A DNA stretch of 64,000 nt from Lepidostoma basale (taxonomy: Eukaryota > Arthropoda > Insecta > Trichoptera > Lepidostomatidae), in assembly GCA_022606425.2 (NCBI GenBank), contig JAHDVF020001468.1, forward strand, positions 1,364,001 to 1,428,000. The letters run 5' to 3'. The notes beneath the pieces are model-generated. The model saw only the letters and a list, made by a program, of their open reading frames with translations, made no database searches and was not told the DNA's origin. Below are positions 10,322 to 21,344 of this stretch, one piece after another (within the stretch, counting starts at the first letter, position 1; every line of letters starts with the position of its first letter). Position numbers and translations under genes: made by a program.

Positions 10322-10972
10322 ATTATTGCCTAATTTAAATGTTAATAAGTCCAAGGTAATGATTTTTGAAAAGGAAGAAACCGTGACAGTCTGCAACATT
10401 AGCGTGAATGGTGAAAATTTGGAGCAAGTAGTTGAGTTCGTGTATTTAGGTAGTATGTTAACAAGAGATGGGCGAGTGGAGAGGGATATTGAAAGAAGGG
10501 TTGGGGCAGGCAACAAAGTGAATGGTGCACTTAAAGTTGTCATCGCAAACAAAAACCTATCCAAAAAAGCTAGAATGGCAGTGCACAATGGTGTTCTTCT
10601 ACCGACCCTTATGTATGGAAGCGAAGCATGGAACTGGCAAAAGAATGATGAAAGTATAATAAATGCAGTAGAAATGAGATATCTTAGACGAATGTGTGGA
10701 TACTCTGTGTATGATAGAGTGTCGAATGAAAATATAAGAAGTGAATGCGGTGCGAATAATGGTGTCATGAACAAAATAATGAAAGGATCATTAAGATGGT
10801 TTGGTTATATGGAAAGAATGAATGAATGAAGAAAGAATGGTAAAAAAATTATATGTTAATGATGTAAATGGAACCAGAAATAGAGGAAGACCGAGGAAAA
10901 CGTGGCACGATCAAATAAATCAAATATTGAATGTCGGCCATCTGAGGAGTCAGAGAAATCGAGAAATCGTTT
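10322..10972 (+). pseudogene. RTE-1a LINE fragment, truncated at both ends
   Basis: The frame 10326-10829 begins just after the reverse transcriptase palm with NLNVNKSKVMIFEKEE, then VEFVYLGSMLTRDGRVERD, IERRVGAGNKVNGALKVV, MAVHNGVLLPTLMYGSEAWN and GSLRWFGYMERMNE. An 8-base duplication (GAATGAATGAATGAAG) puts a stop after MNE and shifts the frame. The homology continues as RNRGRPRKTWHDQINQ and stops near 10970, before the normal end, with no GTTA tail. Loss of the 3' end is unusual for this family and points to a later deletion. Confidence 0.85.
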
Positions 10973-11029
10973 TTTACACTTAGATGCGATACCTTCCACT
11001 TGGTGGGTTGACATATTTAAAAATAAAAT

Positions 11030-11112
11030 TGAACACTTTTTCATTTAGTATAAACCACTTTATTTGAGTCAACCGGTTTCCCTCTGTAGCGAGCTTCCTC
11101 AGGACTATACAC
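11030..11112 (-). repeat. hammerhead-like motif in a repeat
   Basis: On the minus strand CTGAGGA (11102-11096) is followed by an extra A, a hairpin GCTC/GAGG, GAAAC (11080-11076) and CGGTTGAC, then CAAATAAAG. The downstream part resembles family C (GAAACCGGT, AAATAAAG). Confidence 0.55.
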
Positions 11113-11299
11113 AAACTCTGTTTTTTTACACTTTTGAGTTTATATTCTTGCGACATGTTTCCAATTTTTTTTATATACATCAATGGGCGAAACGTTACAA
11201 AGGATCATTTTTTGCGATAATGCTATAAAACCTTCGAAACATTTCGAGTTAAATATATCAGATGTGTATAAACAATTTTGTTGATGATGAAATGTTTTA

Positions 11300-11590
11300 G
11301 CCAACAAACCAAGGTGACTGAGGTGGCTCTGAGGTTGGGCGGGCTGAAGTGGCGATGGGTTGGCCATATCTGTCGGAGAACCGACGGCCGATGGGGGAGA
11401 CGGGTTCTGGAGTGGAGACCGCGTACAGGATTCCGCTGAGTTGGATGTCCCCCTGCCCACTGGACCGACGATCTGAAGAAGATTGCTGGACATGGATGGA
11501 TGGGAGCGGCAATGAATAGGGGGCGGTGGCGTGCTTTGAGAGAGGCCTACATTCAGCAGTGGATGACAGACGGATGATGATGATGAAGCC
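11300..11590 (+). pseudogene. LINE-2 C-terminal fragment
   Basis: The plus strand reads TKVTEVALRLGGLKWRWVGH, ICRRTDGRWGRRVLEWRPRT, a stop, PPAHWTDDLKKIAGHGWM and RGRWRALREAYIQQWMTDG, then a stop and a (GAT)n tail at 11572-11586. This is the same lineage as 4795-5725 but preserves the true C-terminus. One stop interrupts the frame. The tail marks the 3' end of the inserted copy. Confidence 0.85.
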
Positions 11591-11621
11591 ATATATTCAA
11601 AATAATGGAAATTATGGTCAG

Positions 11622-11697
11622 AAAGGAAAGGTGTGGCGGTCCATTATTTCTGCCTACCTTTATGGGAGACGGCGTGATGGTTAGTTAGTTAGTTTTT
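11622..11697 (+). pseudogene. RTE-1 LINE, extreme 3' end
   Basis: Only the last 75 bp remain: GTGTGGCGGTCCATTATTTC through GGCGTGATGG and GTTAGTTAGTTAG. A very short 5'-truncated copy or a deletion remnant. Confidence 0.7.
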
Positions 11698-12224
11698 TAT
11701 ATTTATAATTTTCCCGATTATAAAGGTATACATAATACATTCGAAATGCTTGAAAAAAACTAAGCCAAAAGCGAAATTGATATATTTGTATTTATAAAAT
11801 TTCTTTATTGTATAACACTATGTTGTCAATCCAAAGATGATCAAAAGCAGTAAAATTTTAAGTTGGATCTTGTCCCGTCAAAGATTTTTTTTTTTTGCAT
11901 ATTTTTAAAATCTTCTCTAGAATTGAAAAAAAACACAATATCGTTGCACTTTATAAAGGAATACCGTATGAATATTTCAACACGGAATACGAAAAAATCT
12001 TTTATCCGAAATTCAATTGCTCCGGATACAAAAGATGGCGTGTCGTCGTCCATGAGTATGACTGGGAGTGGGATGAACGACTCCCGCTATACTAGTTCCC
12101 CAGCTGTGCGGCCGAGATATGCAATTTAACGTTTTGAATATTCACAGAGAAAATTACCAGTCTTTGCATGTGGTTGGTGTAAAAGGGGCGCATCGGGAAT
12201 GGGAAGGATTTCTGACTCAAACTT

Positions 12225-12395
12225 TTTCTACAATACTTCGGAAATCCGGAAATTTTTTTACGAAACACTTTTAGAAGAACTTTTTGGTTCATAAATTCCA
12301 TACACTGAAGAAGGGAAGTTTGTGTCCCGAAACATGTTTGTGAAAAGTGTAAAAAAGTGTTGTGATAATGCAATGTTTCCAAAAAGTTATAGAAG
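12225..12395 (+). repeat. fold-back family E copy with hammerhead-like core
   Basis: CTGAAGA at 12305-12311, an extra A, stem GGGA/TCCC with loop AGTTTGTG, and GAAACATGTT at 12329-12338. Flanking ATACA and TGTG can pair as a short stem I. The right arm (AAGTGTTGTGATAATGCAAT) matches the right arm of the copy at 32091-32235. The left arm is not clearly preserved. Confidence 0.65.
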
Positions 12396-12411
12396 CACTT
12401 TTAGTATTGTT

Positions 12412-12650
12412 ATTGTTAGTGTAGGTCTTGTGGCCTGTTTCTTAAGAGGAGTTGGCCTTCTGCTAGGTCGACTCCCAACTGTCGATTCATCTCTTCGGTA
12501 ATTTGGCCGGGGATCGTCAACCTTGGGGTTGGCCGTGCAACACAGTGAAGGGGAGTCTGGATGGATCCATTTTCCTCACGTGTGCATATCAGTGTCTTCT
12601 TCTTTGCCTTCTCCACCTAACGACATCCCCGACCTCCCATATTTTTAGTT
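12412..12650 (-). pseudogene. LINE-3 C-terminal fragment
   Basis: The minus strand reads WEVGDVVRWRRQRRRH, stop, YAHVRKMDPSRLPFTVLHG, stop-interrupted SPAKLPKR, then IDSWESTSQKANSS. It directly follows family E at 12395. Several stops; non-coding today. Confidence 0.75.
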
Positions 12651-13374
12651 TTGGGTAATTATTTTTAAATATTAAACATAAATGTAACATGAATTTAAAT
12701 GTATGAATGAGTCAAGCACGTAATGGTTTTGATGTGTAGGAGTCCTTAAATTACATATCTTTTTGATCCTGATGCAATATTAGTAAGTTCCATTCGAATA
12801 TCCGATGTGGCGTCTGTGTACTTGACGTCATAAACATCAGTGGACATTGATCATCACACGCCTTTCTATATGAAGTAGAAGATCTTTAAATGTGTTGCAG
12901 TGTAGAAAACCTTTCCATTATCGCGAAACACATATTCACCGAAACACTGTTTGGTAAACCCCGGGCAATTGTTTTCTTTGATCATTATCTTTAACTTTAT
13001 CGCCGAATCAAAGAATCCATATACCTTGCATTGTGTTTCTTCATTTTGCCAATCTTGGATATGACATATATTAAATTTAATTTAAAATTCAAAGTTTCAA
13101 ATTTAATTTGAAAGTTCTTGCTGGAGTTGGATTGTTTTTGGTACCTAATTGCAGTTATTTTAAAGAACAATGGATACGTGTAATATAAATTAAATAAACA
13201 CAATAGTCCAGCTGACAACATTTATACCATCTAAAAGAACATAATGTGTTATATAATTTTTATTATTTTATTTTATATCATTGTATTTTGTATTATTTAT
13301 ATTATTTGCTTTAGATTTATTTTGTCTACGTTGGCCGATCGAAGTGTGCGCGGGATATGCCTATTGGTGGCGAT
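12651..13374. other. no gene seen
   Basis: AT-rich, apparently single-copy. Frames here are short, rich in Ile/Tyr/Phe and look random. Confidence 0.45.
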
Positions 13375-13375
13375 G

Positions 13376-13507
13376 AGGATCGCAACCCATCACACCGCGT
13401 CTCCCGCAGGGGTGAAAAGAAATGGATGGAGTGCCGCATCGGTTAAAGTGTGGCAGTTCATTCTTTCGGCTTACCCCTTCAAGGAGACGGCGTGATGGTT
13501 AGCTCGT
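13376..13507. pseudogene. two RTE-1 3' ends in inverted orientation
   Basis: At 13378-13420 the RTE-1 terminus lies on the minus strand (CATCACACCGCGTCTCCCGC). At 13443-13500 it lies on the plus strand (AAAGTGTGGCAGTTCATTCT to GACGGCGTGATGGTTAG). The two termini face each other across about 20 bp. This could be a 5' inversion made during insertion or two independent fragments. Confidence 0.65.
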
Positions 13508-13904
13508 TTTTTTGGATTTGACATTTTTAATGTGATGAATTAATTTTGATAAATGGCGTTATGGCCATAAGGTCCTTTTCCTACCCAATGCTGGAATTAG
13601 TGTTGTACTGGTCTGTAGAATGCTATTATGTGTATCTACCCCTTTTCTTAGCGCTTCTCCCCAGTCTTGCATTGTACTATTTCTGGCCCTGAGGTAGATA
13701 AATGAAACAAGTTTAAACAGTTTACTATCGTTAAGAAAATGTAATTAACTTCTTTGTATTGACTGATATGACACTTTGTTTAAGTTTCGCCATTATTAAT
13801 GTATTCTCTGACATTCAGATCCATCGCTATATATTATGTTTACATTTTAATTTTAAATATTCCAAACTGTCTATAAATATATATTCCATTATTTAACATA
13901 ATGA
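13508..13904. other. no gene seen
   Basis: AT-rich sequence with no repeat recognised from this window. Confidence 0.4.
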
Positions 13905-13985
13905 CTGGTCTGATCTGTCGATGCCAAGGTCCCTGGCGAAACCGGTCGTTGTCGAAATAAAGACAAAAGTGTTAACTATCTGTAT
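13905..13985 (+). repeat. hammerhead-like repeat (family C)
   Basis: CTGTCGA at 13915-13921, a T, stem GCCA/TGGC, GAAAC at 13938-13942, then CGGTCGTTGTCGAAATAAAG. The stem and GAAAC are intact, but the first box has CTGT where the hammerhead has CUGA. Confidence 0.65.
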
Positions 13986-14039
13986 CTACAATATATAAGT
14001 GCCCGCAGTATAAATTTACGTAGACAATGAGAGATTATT

Positions 14040-14092
14040 TAAATATTGAAGAGTGTGGCGGTTTATCCATTAATCCTACCCTTCCGCATATT
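14040..14092 (+). pseudogene. RTE-1 3' remnant
   Basis: GAAGAGTGTGGCGGTTTATC to CTACCCTTCCGCA resembles the last coding stretch of RTE-1. About 50 bp, without the tail. Confidence 0.45.
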
Positions 14093-14169
14093 ATATGTAC
14101 TGGTATCGTTATCGGCAGAATTCATAATATTGTGTAATTTTCAGTGACCTAAATAGTATTAATAATATA

Positions 14170-15065
14170 CGAGGTCTGTCCAATAAATACGCCAACTGAT
14201 TTTTTTTTTCTCCAAAATTTATGGTAGATCAATCTTTTTCCCCTTCAAAATGCTCCCCATTTGTATCAATGCACTTGTCCTACGTCCGTTTCCATTGTTC
14301 AAAACATTCCTGGTAGTCTTCAGGAGTCAGGCTCTTCAGCTGCTTTATCGTTTTACGATTAATCGGCTACACTTCGTTCATGAGTTTTTAACATTTCGGG
14401 AACAAAAAGAAGTCGCCAGGGGCTAAATCTGGTGAAAAGGGTGGGCGATCAATCACAGAGATCGCATTACGGGTCAAAAACTGGCGGACAATCAGTGATA
14501 AATGTAAAAGGCGAATTGTCATGATTTTCTCAACTTCAAATGTTCTCTTAAAATCGTGTGCACAGACGATATTCCTAAATTTAGTTCATCAGCAATCATC
14601 CGAACAGTTAATCGATGATTGGAAAGCATAACAGACACAACACGTTCAATGTTTTCATCAACACAGGAAGTCGACGGTCGTCCTGAAGTTGCATCGTCCT
14701 TGCAGTCATCACGGCCCTCACTAAAACTCTTGATCCACTTAAAAAGGGCAGTTTTCTTCAGTGTCTTAACTCCATAAACAGCCTTTAACTTTTCATGAAT
14801 TTCCCGATAATTTTTCCCAAGCTTCACCAGAAATTTGATGTTGACTTGTTGTTCCATATCTGTTTGTCAATCTTCATTGTCGACAAGAGCATAAAACACA
14901 CCCCACAAAAAAAATCCCCGTTCGAGCAGTACTTTTACCTCGACAGTTTGGTGATTTCGGATACACTTAGTGACTCACCCGGCTAGTGTAGCCAGTGCTC
15001 TTGCTCGAATTTCAACTGAAGACCTTTTGAGCAACGCAGCTCGCGTATTTAATGGACAGACCTCG
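14170..15065 (-). mobile_element. internally deleted mariner transposon
   Basis: Terminal inverted repeats of about 25 bp (CGAGGTCTGTCCAATAAATA left; the right end is its complement with one or two changes) are flanked by TA on each side. On the minus strand a start at 14857 opens a 112-residue frame: MEQQVNIKFLVKLGKNYREI, KTLKKTALFKWIKSFSEG, SGRPSTSCVDENIERVVSV, then HRLTVRMIADELNLGISSVH. This is the paired helix-turn-helix N-terminus and GRPST hinge of mariner transposases. After a stop at 14519 the C-terminus follows (SPDLAPGDFFLFPK, then ECFEQWKRT and IDTNGEHFEG) in 14195-14480. The piece between, with the first two catalytic Asp residues, is missing; only the third Asp region (APGD) is left. 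Non-autonomous. Confidence 0.9.
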
Positions 15066-15289
15066 TATAACCTATTATTGATAATTTAGGAATATAATTA
15101 GAAAGAAAGAAATCTGTTGTTACGACAAACGAGGAGAATTCATATCTTTGGATGTCCATAGCAACATGCGTAGAATATTCCAGGAGAAAGCACTCGCATC
15201 AATTTGTTACGTTTCACATTAGTTTGTGTCTAGTTTTTTTTTTTACCTCGAAGGGTAATTTTTTTATAAATCTCTTATTTCATAAGAAT

Positions 15290-15690
15290 TCATAAATGAA
15301 AGCGAAAATAGCCGTTCATAATGGAGTTATGATTCCAACCCTTATATATGAAAGTGAAGCATGGAACTGGCAGAAGAATGACATCAGAATAAATTCGTTA
15401 AAAAACGATGTATGATAGAGTATCAAACGCTGAGTTGGACACATGGAAACAAAATATACGTTCACAACGCGAATGGAGTAAGGAGTCGAGGAAGACCGTG
15501 GAAAACATGGCATGACCAAATAAATCAAATTTTATAGGTCGACCATGTTGGAAATCGGAAGAATCGACGTGCGTGAATGGTCTCACTGTGAATGTGTAGG
15601 AATCTAGAGAGGTTTGTCAGGATAGTGTATCGTGGCGGTCCATTCCTCTGCCTACCTTTCGGGGAGAAACGGCGTGTTGGTTTGTTTGTC
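15290..15690 (+). pseudogene. RTE-1 LINE fragment, heavily deleted
   Basis: Homology runs from KAKIAVHNGVMIPTLIY through EAWNWQKND, with a gap, VRSRGRPWKTWHDQINQIL, and RRACMTR-like sequence, to CGGGGAGAAACGGCGTGTTG and a TTTGTTTGT tail. The whole [11 protein letters not shown] region has been reduced to 'ELDTWK'. Stops and frameshifts are numerous; an old copy. Confidence 0.75.
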
Positions 15691-16320
15691 AAAAGTATTT
15701 TTTTTATTACATCGTATAATACTCGTACATACATACAGATACCGAATCATATCATAATACTACAATATATAATTTAGAAAAAAAATGCATTACAAAGTAA
15801 CGTGGGTATTTTTGCCATAGCATATTTTGAAATTGATGAAACCTCTTTTTTAATATTTGTTTAGCGTAATTGAATGACTTTCACACCCTGGCTTTATTTT
15901 TTATGCCAACACGCTCCCTCCAGAGTTGCCAACCTCCCGGCGAAGACCCCTTACCTTCATCAGCATGCCAGTGGCAGGCCGTAAAGTATTTCCAAACCTT
16001 TTGAACACGGTTAATAATCAGACTTTCCCGCACACTAATGTGCTCTCATTTAATGAACATCAAATTTGTATTAAATGAACTTGACACATTTGTGTTAAAA
16101 AAATATATATATTAAATAATATCTCTTAGAAAATTCTTGAAGCCTTATTCGGTTTACGAATGGTGAGTAGTTCTATTGTTCGGAAATTATATTGTGAGTT
16201 ATTTTGTATGAGAAATTGTATCATTCAATACAGTGAATTTCGCTCCATCGGCATCTTGGGAGTAAAGCACTAAAGCCTTTTGTAATTTTAGGAATTCTGT
16301 TTTGAAAGTTGTTATTAGAA
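15691..16320. other. no gene seen
   Basis: Single-copy AT-rich sequence. A GC-richer patch at about 15890-16010 has no repeat partner here. Confidence 0.4.
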
Positions 16321-16324
16321 ATTT

Positions 16325-16536
16325 ATTGTAAAATCGGGTAACTTTTTTTGCGTTTCAGACGTTGTTTTAGTACTTTTTGGAGTATACTGACAATGTTCCA
16401 TCTACTGTTTTTTATGGTGCTTCAAAATTATTGTAAAATCGTGTAAATTTTTTGCATTTTAGCCATTATTTTAGTACTTTTTGGAATATGAGATGTAACA
16501 ATGTTTCATCTAATGTTTTTTATGGTGCTTCAAAAT
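16325..16536. repeat. tandem duplication, two units of about 105 bp
   Basis: Unit 1 (about 16325-16429) and unit 2 (about 16430-16536) both begin ATTGTAAAATCG and end TTTTTTATGGTGCTTCAAAA, with about 85 percent identity by eye. An RTE-1b insertion follows almost immediately. Confidence 0.75.
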
Positions 16537-16549
16537 GGAAGAAATAAAG

Positions 16550-17033
16550 AAAAACTAACTAACTAACCATCACGCCATTTCCCCGGAGGGGCAGGCAGGG
16601 AGGATGGATCGCAACAATGCTCTGTCCTGGCATACCTCTCGGGCTTCCTCTACATTCATACATCGTACCATGCACGCACGTCGATTATTCCGACTTCGAA
16701 TGTGACCGCCTTTTAGTAATTGATTAACATGGTCATGCCATTTTTTCCTCGGTCGTCCTCGGCTTCTTTTTCCACTTACGCTGCTATTGTACAACGTTTT
16801 AACCATTCTACTCTCATCCATTCGTTCCATATGTCCAAAGCATCTCAGGGATCTTTTTTTAATTTTATCCATGATGCAGTCATCTGCCTTACATTTCTCT
16901 CTTATTTCATCGTTCAATATTCTATCATACTACGTTTTCTCGCACATTCTTCTTAGTGATCTCATTTCTACGGCGTTTATCCTGCTTTCATCCTTATTTT
17001 GTCAGTTCCATGCTTCACTTCCATACATGAAAT
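16550..17033 (-). pseudogene. RTE-1b LINE, C-terminal fragment
   Basis: The frame 16570-16917 encodes 115 residues: MNDEIREKCKADDCIMDKIK, SLRCFGHMERMDESRMVKTL, KRSRGRPRKKWHDHVNQLLK, GGHIRSRNNRRACMVRCMNV, and the end ILPACPSGEMA. Upstream, to 17033, [16 protein letters not shown] is separated by a stop. A GTTA tail shows on the plus strand as AACTAACTAACC at 16555. This is the 1b subfamily (LLKGGHIRS, KADDCIMDK), as at 29089 and 34541. Confidence 0.85.
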
Positions 17034-17169
17034 GGAAATGGAAGAAATAAGTATAATAAATCAAGGTGTACGGTTTCTAACCCAAGCTACGCTTTGCTCG
17101 CTTGCCCTATCGCCGGCTAACCAGTCAGCTAGCTGAAATGCAAATTCTACCTGAATAAGTAGTGATTGA

Positions 17170-17440
17170 TATTTAATTCCCATCGATGGCCATTCCCTGT
17201 CACCTTCCCCCTGTCCCCATCCAAGGCTTCGGTCCCTACACATGGCTAAACCGAGCACTCTCACTCCTCCCTACCCGGGTAGTCAGGTCCACATGTCGGA
17301 CCCATCCGACGACACCATCCTTTCAACAATATCCAACCTCGACATCCATCATCAAAATTTTCAACTTGTGGGGAAGCAATAGCCTCCAATCTGGACCCCG
17401 GAAAAGACATGATCCAAGATTAGTTCTGTAACCTTTTTCC
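17170..17440. repeat. pyrimidine-rich repeat F, copy 1
   Basis: Shares with 23230-23615 the series CCATTCCCTGTCACC, CCAAGGC, CTACCCGGGTAGTCAGGTCC, CAACAATATCCAAC, GGGAAGCAATAGCCT and CGGAAAAGACATGATCCAAG. The two copies are in the same orientation. No reading frame is conserved between them; I do not recognise the element. Confidence 0.65.
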
Positions 17441-17823
17441 AGCGATTGAACAACTCTAAATCAATTTATATTCTGATAAAGCTCGATCACGCGCAAACAC
17501 GGTCGGCTTAATTTTCCTATTACTTTTTTTTCAATCATATTTTCACGATATTTATTATAAAATAACTGTTAGAAAATATATTCTTAACACTGCGCGAGTA
17601 CTGAAAAGTTTTGTAAAACAAAGTGTATGTATCACATTGTATGCACCGTATTGTGTTTTGTTCAGGACTATTCGGGTAATAAAATGATATTTTTTGTAAA
17701 AACAAAATTAATCTGCATTTTTATACCTTGTTGACGTAACTGAGAAATACTGAGTCAAATGTCATCATTTTTTATAATATAATACCTCAGTATGGCGATA
17801 CATGTCATTCCAATAAAATATTA

Positions 17824-19102
17824 GGTCCTTACATATGAAATTGGCGTTTTGCCATACTGGCAACTTTGATCTCAAATATCTTCTCTTTGGTTAGGAATTC
17901 CAAATTCAAATTTATACAGCTATTTACTCAAGTATTTGTGTTTCGAAAATTATAATTCATTTGTTTTTTCCTCAATTGGTTTTTTTCTTTGTGTCACTCA
18001 GTTTACAAAATGGAAAACTTGAAATATCGCGTTATTTACGAGTACGAGTTCCACCGTGGCACCAGTGCTGCAGAAACGGCTCGAAAGATGATGATGTGTA
18101 TGGCGACGGTGCCGCAAAATAAAACACAGTGCGTTTTTGGTTCCAACGTTTTCGTTCTGGAAATTTCGACCTGCAGAACAAACCCCGTGGACGGCCGGAG
18201 ACCAAAGTTGATAATGAAGAATTGAAGGCTATTGTGGAAGCGGATCCATCGCAAACCACGTTCGAGTTAGCTGCAGGCTGCGGTGTTAGTGATAAAACTG
18301 TTTTAATTCACTTGAAGCAAATTGGGAAGGTGAAAAAGCTTGAAAGCTGGGTACCTCACGAATTGAGTGAAGCAAATCAACAAACGCGCGTTGACTGCTG
18401 CGTTGCAGTACTCAAGCAGCACAATAATGAATGGATTTTGAATCGAATCATTACCTGTGATGAAAAGTGGATCCTGTATGATAATCGGAAGCGCTCATCG
18501 CAATGGCTGAACCCTGCCGAACCAGCCAAACCATGCCCCAAGCGAAAATTGACTCCAAAAAAGTTACTTGTGAGCGTTTGGTGGACTAGTGCTGGTGTCG
18601 TTCACTACAGCTTTCTTAAATCTGGCCAGACGATTACGGCAGATGTCTTTTGTCAGCAACTGCAAACCATGATGGAAAAGCTAGCTGCTAAACAACCGAG
18701 GCTGGTTAATCGCTCTAGGCCACTGCTGCTTCATGATAACGCTAGACCACACACTGCACAACAGACGGTTACCAAATTAGAAGAGCTTCAATTGGAATGT
18801 CTAAGACATCCACCGTACTCTCCGGACCTTGCCCCAACAGATTGCTATTTTTTTCGAAATTTGGATAACTTCTTGCAAGGGAAAAAATTCAACTCCGATG
18901 GGGCAGTCCAAACCGACTTCAATGATTTTATTGATTCCCGTCCGAATGGTTTTTTTAGTAAAGGGATCGATGAACTACCTATGAGATGGCAAAAGTGCAT
19001 AGATAGCAATGGTACATGCTTTGATTAAATAAATATATTATATTAAAAAAAATCAACTTTATGTTCCTCCCATACAAAACGCCAATTTCATATGTAAGGA
19101 CC
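17824..19102 (+). mobile_element. mariner transposon, full length
   Basis: Both ends carry a 28-bp inverted repeat starting GGTCCTTACATATGAAATTG and identical in both copies, flanked by TA (17822-17823 and 19103-19104). At 1279 bp it has the normal length of an autonomous mariner. It contains one transposase gene in the plus direction, broken near its start. Perfect ends suggest a recent arrival compared with the LINE fragments around it. Confidence 0.95.
18010..19028 (+). pseudogene. mariner transposase, frameshifted
   Basis: A cut-and-paste transposase of the DD34D class. The start at 18010 gives MENLKYRVIYEYEFHRGTSA, then AETARK; the frame is lost at about 18088 in a run of GATGAT, and in the correct frame a TAA stands at about 18120. 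From 18129 the frame is open for 299 residues: WFQRFRSGNFDL, NKPRGRPETK hinge, then the catalytic core. First Asp in ITCDEKWILYDN, second in LLLHDNARPHTA, third in YSPDLAPTDCYFF. I count 34 residues between the second and third, as in mariner. All three catalytic residues and the C-terminus are intact, so only the N-terminal DNA-binding part is damaged. Total coding length corresponds to about 340 residues, normal for the family. Confidence 0.92.
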
Positions 19103-19104
19103 TA

Positions 19105-19860
19105 ATATAATAATAATTCAAGAAATAAGTTTATTATTCAAGAAATAATAAATAAGATTATACTGTACAACGTTTACTTAATTTCCAACTCAATTATGAT
19201 TCAAATAAGACAAATTTTAAACAACTCTGTCTATTTTATCTTTTCAACTTGACCTGTCTAGTTCATCTACACTCCGATATCATTATTTTTAGACTTATTC
19301 CATGTAAGCAGACTTGATAAAATATGGATTTTCTAATAATAACTATAACGGAGATATAAATTCAATCAATTCAACTGAAATCCATTGAAATGCCAGCATT
19401 CTTTATTATGTTTCCGTTTTCTTTCCTTGCCTCTTTATTGTAAGGACGGATCTAATTACCCGGCGTTAGTAATAGTCTAAGCTGGAGCGAATTAATATCC
19501 AAGTTTACACAACTGTTCTGCGTTCAAGTTCTTTTATTTACCAGTTTTACGGCGAGTTTGTTTAGTATGATGTCTAGCTTAATACCGGATCTCCAATATC
19601 GGTTCACACATAATGTTGTTTGACCAAACTCACTAACACGCAGTTTGTGAGCTATAAACCATGCAAACCTACATTCAAATATCGTTAAGTGGTATCATTT
19701 GTCAGGTGTTATGTGTTTTCTTATTCACACTTTTTCTAGTATTATGGTTTTCCTGTATTATGGGTAATCAAACTACTTGGTTATATTTGTTCTTTTTTAA
19801 GCAAATAAGAGTGTTTGATTTGTTGTTTCTTGAATAATGATCTAAAACTCCATATTTAAT
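19105..19860. other. no gene seen
   Basis: AT-rich, apparently single-copy sequence between the mariner and the fold-back at 19862. Confidence 0.45.
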
Positions 19861-19861
19861 A

Positions 19862-20032
19862 ATAAATACTAATAAAAACGTCTGTTTTCTAGAAGTTTTA
19901 TTATGTTTTATGGGAATGTACACATAGGTACATTTAATAATGCCTTATTAAGGCAAAACGTGTTATTCTCCTTAAAAAAAATAAAACTTCTAGAAAATAG
20001 ACGATTTCATTCGTATTAATTACTCATCGTTT
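19862..20032. mobile_element. fold-back MITE, family D
   Basis: Inverted arms of about 40 bp: the left has CGTCTGTTTTCTAGAAGTTT and the right its complement, ending CATTCGTATTAAT. The loop contains GCCTTATTAAGGCAAAACGTG, a hairpin followed by a GAAAC-like box. Related pieces lie at 29700-29850, 38950-38997, 51825-51900 and 55610-55800. Confidence 0.75.
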
Positions 20033-20935
20033 TTTTAGTATACTAACTTCTTAACGTCCGGCAATAACTGAAATCTAATGTATTATCTAAAATGATGTTT
20101 TTAATATTATATAAGTATTTAAAAAAACTAATGAATGTAATTTATTTGGTCCCGAACAAATAAGACATTACATACTCGTATACGAATTGTTATTATAACG
20201 TTTCTAGTTCACATTGCATCTTATCTTCATTTATTTAAACCTAAATATTTCATGATGCTCTTGATCTGTGTTCCTGTGAATTTTATACATTTGTTCTGAT
20301 ATTATTTTAGTCACGTAGTTCCCTATTTTCACAGAAGGTTCACGTGTAAACACCGTAGTTTCCCAAATGCCATTCTTATAAATTACCCTGTTTCACTTTT
20401 ACCCTTTCCTCTCTATTGTTCCCATGTTTTGTTTGTTTTCTCTCAAATTGTTAACCCATATTTAAAACTTATCGCTTTATTAACTCTCCCCTAATATTTT
20501 CAAAGTATAACTTACATAATAATTAGATTTTCTTTCTTTTTTAAATAGCCACCAAATTTTTGTGAATTCACGTTTGAATAACTTTTGAAAAACCTTATGA
20601 CATATCTCCAGTATTGAAATTATTACACTGTAGAAGGACATGTATAGTAATATAAAAAAGGAAAAATACTATGTTTTTCCCGAGTTTTCAAAATAAAATA
20701 AATATTTCCATAAAATGTTTAATAGCTTATAGATAACAGAAGATTCCATCAGTATTAAATATAGAATTATATATAATATCAATGTTAAAAAATAAAAATG
20801 TTTAATGAAATATAATATAAATGACACGAAGTCGGCCAAACCTTCCACCACAATGCCAAGTGAAATAGAAGAGATAAGACCCTTTTCAGGAGAATTCTTT
20901 CGATAATACGATAAAGATAAGTAAAATATATATAT
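20033..20935. other. no gene seen
   Basis: AT-rich sequence. Frames on the minus strand here are random Ile/Tyr/Phe-rich translations, except the RTE-1 shadow near 20940. Confidence 0.45.
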
Positions 20936-21183
20936 ATGGTATATGTTAGCGATGTAAATTGAACAAGAAATAGAGGAAGACCGAGGAAAACGTGGCGCGA
21001 TCAAATTAATCAAATATTGAATGTCGGCCACGTGAGAGGTCGGAGAAATCGACATGCGTGCATGGCACGATGTATGAATGTTGAGGAAGCGGTAGAAGTA
21101 TGTCAGGCAAGAACAATGTGGCGGTCAATTCTTTCTGCCTACCCCTTCGGAGAGACCGCGGGATGGTTAGTTATTTAGTTAGT
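20936..21183 (+). pseudogene. RTE-1a LINE, 3'-terminal fragment
   Basis: Starts at VYVSDVN, then TRNRGRPRKTWRDQINQIL, NVGHVRGRRNRHACMARCMN, VEEAVEVCQ, and WRSILSAYPFGETAG; the stop of the family is changed (GACCGCGGGATGG). The tail GTTAGTTATTTAGTTAGTT is present. Preceded by a TATATATATA run at 20928. Confidence 0.8.
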
Positions 21184-21344
21184 TCGAAATGAATTATTCA
21201 TGTTTTTAAAATTTTTAAAAATATATTTTTCTAAATCTCTAGCAGTATAATTTACGCAATATTTCCAATAAGAAGTTCAGCAATAACAACTTCTATGCTA
21301 ATTAAAAAAACATTGTTTAAACCACTTTTTAATTAAAAAATATT

